Shown here piece after piece: positions 62,790-64,000 of a stretch of 64,000 nt of DNA. The DNA is taken from the NCBI RefSeq assembly GCF_003634045.1, contig NZ_RBIM01000004.1, forward strand, positions 248,001-312,000, read 5' to 3'. A program made the translations under genes and the position numbers. The notes beneath the pieces were generated by a model. That model was not told the origin of the DNA. It searched no databases and was given only the letters and a program-made list of their open reading frames with translations. The DNA comes from Maricaulis maris. Its GTDB lineage: Bacteria > Pseudomonadota > Alphaproteobacteria > Caulobacterales > Maricaulaceae. The first letter of the stretch is position 1. Every line of letters begins with the position of its first letter.

Positions 62790-64000
62790 ATGACCCGCAC
62801 GGTGCGTCTGTCCGACTATGCCGGCGCGATGGTGGCGACGGTGCGGCGCGAGGCCTCCTCGACCCTGCATTCGATGGGCCTGTTCTCCAGCCTGCATGAT
62901 CTCGGCGCGCTTTCGAGCGAGGTCGGGCCGCTGCCGGAGGATTTTTATGCCAGCCAGCCAGAGCGTGGCGGCGAGATCCTGGCCGGCCGCTTCCAATTGG
63001 CGGGCGACTTGCTGTCGATCGATCCGGAGCATGACAATGTCTGGCTGAAGCCGGCGCCGACCCGGGCTTTCGCCCGCAGACTGCACGGTTTCGGGTGGCT
63101 GCGCGACGTGATCGCAGCCCCGTCGCCGCAACAGGATGATGAAGACGACGCCGACGAAATGGCGACGAACGGCGCCGCGGCCGCCCGGCAGCTGGTTGAT
63201 GCCTGGGTCAAGGCCTTCGGTCGCTGGAACAGCTTCGCCTGGAGTCATGGTGTCCTGTCGGCCCGCATCATCAACTGGCTGCGGGTTGGCGAAACCCTGT
63301 TCGAAACGGACGAGTCCGATCGCAAGGCGCGCAATGCCCGGCTACGCAGCCTGTTGCGCCAAGCCCGCTATCTGCAGCGCACCATCCCGCTGGCCCATGA
63401 CGGGGCGGTGCGGCTGCGCTGTGCAATCGCGTTGAGCTTTGCCGGACTGTGCATCCCGCGCCAAGCGGCGCTCCAGAAGGCCGGATTGGCGGCGCTGGAA
63501 AAAGAGGTCAAGCGGCAGATCCTTCCAGATGGCGGCCATGTCTCGCGCTCACCGCGCGCCGGCACCGAGGCCCTGATTGACTTGATCGTGCTGCGCGATG
63601 TCGCCGAAAAGGCCGGCGTCGAAGTGCCGCGGGAGATTATTCGGGCCATCGACCGGCTGGCCCCCATGGCGCGCTTTTTCCGCATGAGTGATGGCGGCCT
63701 CGCCAGCTTCCATGGTGGCGGTGAATGTGATCATGGCGCACTGAAACTGGCCCTTTCGCGCGATGAGACCGGCGCCAAACCCTTCGGCTTCGCCCCTCAT
63801 TCCGGCTATCACCGGGCCGAGGCAGGTGGTGCGACAATCATCCTTGATGTTGGCAAGGCACCGCCCGGCGCCTTGAGCACCGGCGCCCATGCCAGCGCCC
63901 TGGCCTTTGAACTGTGCACCGCCGGCGGGCGGCTTGTGGTCAATTGCGGCTGGCATGACGACCAGCCGTCAAGTTGGCGCGAAGCGGTGCGCGCCACCGC
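62790..64000 (+). CDS. Heparinase II/III-like protein, 5' part (runs off window)
   Basis: At least 403 codons, no stop in the window. The early part is helical; SFAWSHGVLSARIINWL and RHxxLxxxxRYLQRTIPL region, then LPDGGHVSRSPRAGTEALIDLIVLRDVAEKAG, FRMSDGGLASFHGGGECDHGAL and GYHRAEAGGATIILDVG match the heparinase II/III family that occurs in alphaproteobacteria upstream of purH. Substrate unproven. Starts 4 bases after rpe, so likely co-transcribed. Confidence 0.85.
   Translation, partial: MTRTVRLSDYAGAMVATVRREASSTLHSMGLFSSLHDLGALSSEVGPLPEDFYASQPERGGEILAGRFQLAGDLLSIDPEHDNVWLKPAPTRAFARRLHGFGWLRDVIAAPSPQQDDEDDADEMATNGAAAARQLVDAWVKAFGRWNSFAWSHGVLSARIINWLRVGETLFETDESDRKARNARLRSLLRQARYLQRTIPLAHDGAVRLRCAIALSFAGLCIPRQAALQKAGLAALEKEVKRQILPDGGHVSRSPRAGTEALIDLIVLRDVAEKAGVEVPREIIRAIDRLAPMARFFRMSDGGLASFHGGGECDHGALKLALSRDETGAKPFGFAPHSGYHRAEAGGATIILDVGKAPPGALSTGAHASALAFELCTAGGRLVVNCGWHDDQPSSWREAVRAT

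Noticed and set aside
1-64000. CRISPR array, prophage, IS element or integrase
   Set aside because: No regularly spaced repeats, transposase, recombinase or phage structural motif seen.

Overview
The window looks like ordinary chromosome from a GC-rich alphaproteobacterium, most likely an aerobic marine member of the Caulobacterales/Maricaulales (Maricaulis/Hyphomonas-like). This is inferred from the mix of families: a RegB/RegA-type redox pair, an S16-RimM-TrmD-L19 operon led by ffh, MmcB, DUF1674/SDHAF4, DUF2794, an intracellular PHB depolymerase and an rsmB-rpe-heparinase-like cluster. One promoter also resembles the Caulobacter housekeeping consensus. I saw no rRNA, tRNA, CRISPR array, transposase, integrase or phage gene.

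Layout. 1-4.7 kb: the 3' end of yciB, a MarR regulator with a very lysine-rich tail, and the minus-strand cytochrome c maturation operon ccmA-ccmB-(DUF4163/DUF3298-like gene)-ccmC-ccmD-ccmG. 4.8-10.6 kb: acnA, a DUF1223 thioredoxin-like protein and a DUF3857/transglutaminase-like protein. 10.6-14.6 kb: redox control (actR/regA, actS/regB, divergent SCO1/senC) and phaZ. 14.6-24.7 kb: envelope genes (unknown exported protein, class A PBP, small lipoprotein, cation/proton antiporter), a glycerophosphodiesterase broken by an internal deletion, a cold-shock gene and asd. 24.7-32 kb: mixed metabolism (RarD, epoxide-hydrolase-like, serine beta-lactamase-like, PdxY, CitE-like lyase, ArsC-like, DUF4166 plus GbsR-like regulator). 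31.8-34 kb: oxyR divergent from ahpC-ahpD. 34-38.8 kb: a probably leaderless small membrane gene, a dicarboxylate symporter, a glycosyltransferase and small membrane proteins. 39-44.2 kb: ffh-orf-rpsP-rimM-orf-trmD-rplS. 44.2-51.4 kb: zincin-like peptidase, MmcB, DJ-1/PfpI, a GldAFG/DUF4340 ABC system ending in a glyoxalase gene, and DUF2794. 51.4-64 kb: YccA, ThpR, two phosphatases, a histidine kinase, argG, an animal-GLS-like glutaminase, pyrF, an SDHAF4 homolog, htpX, rsmB, rpe and a heparinase-like gene running off the end.

Most genes fit respiration and redox homeostasis (heme export and thioredoxin for cytochrome c, redox two-component system, SCO1, peroxide defence, SDH assembly) or core translation and protein targeting. 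The least ordinary items are the GDPD allele lacking its HRGA catalytic motif, the two unrecognised genes inside the ffh-rplS operon, the extra gene inside the ccm operon, the glutaminase closely matching the animal kidney-type enzyme along its whole length, the leaderless small membrane gene, and a few structured intergenic regions. I found no clearly new defence or biosynthetic system.
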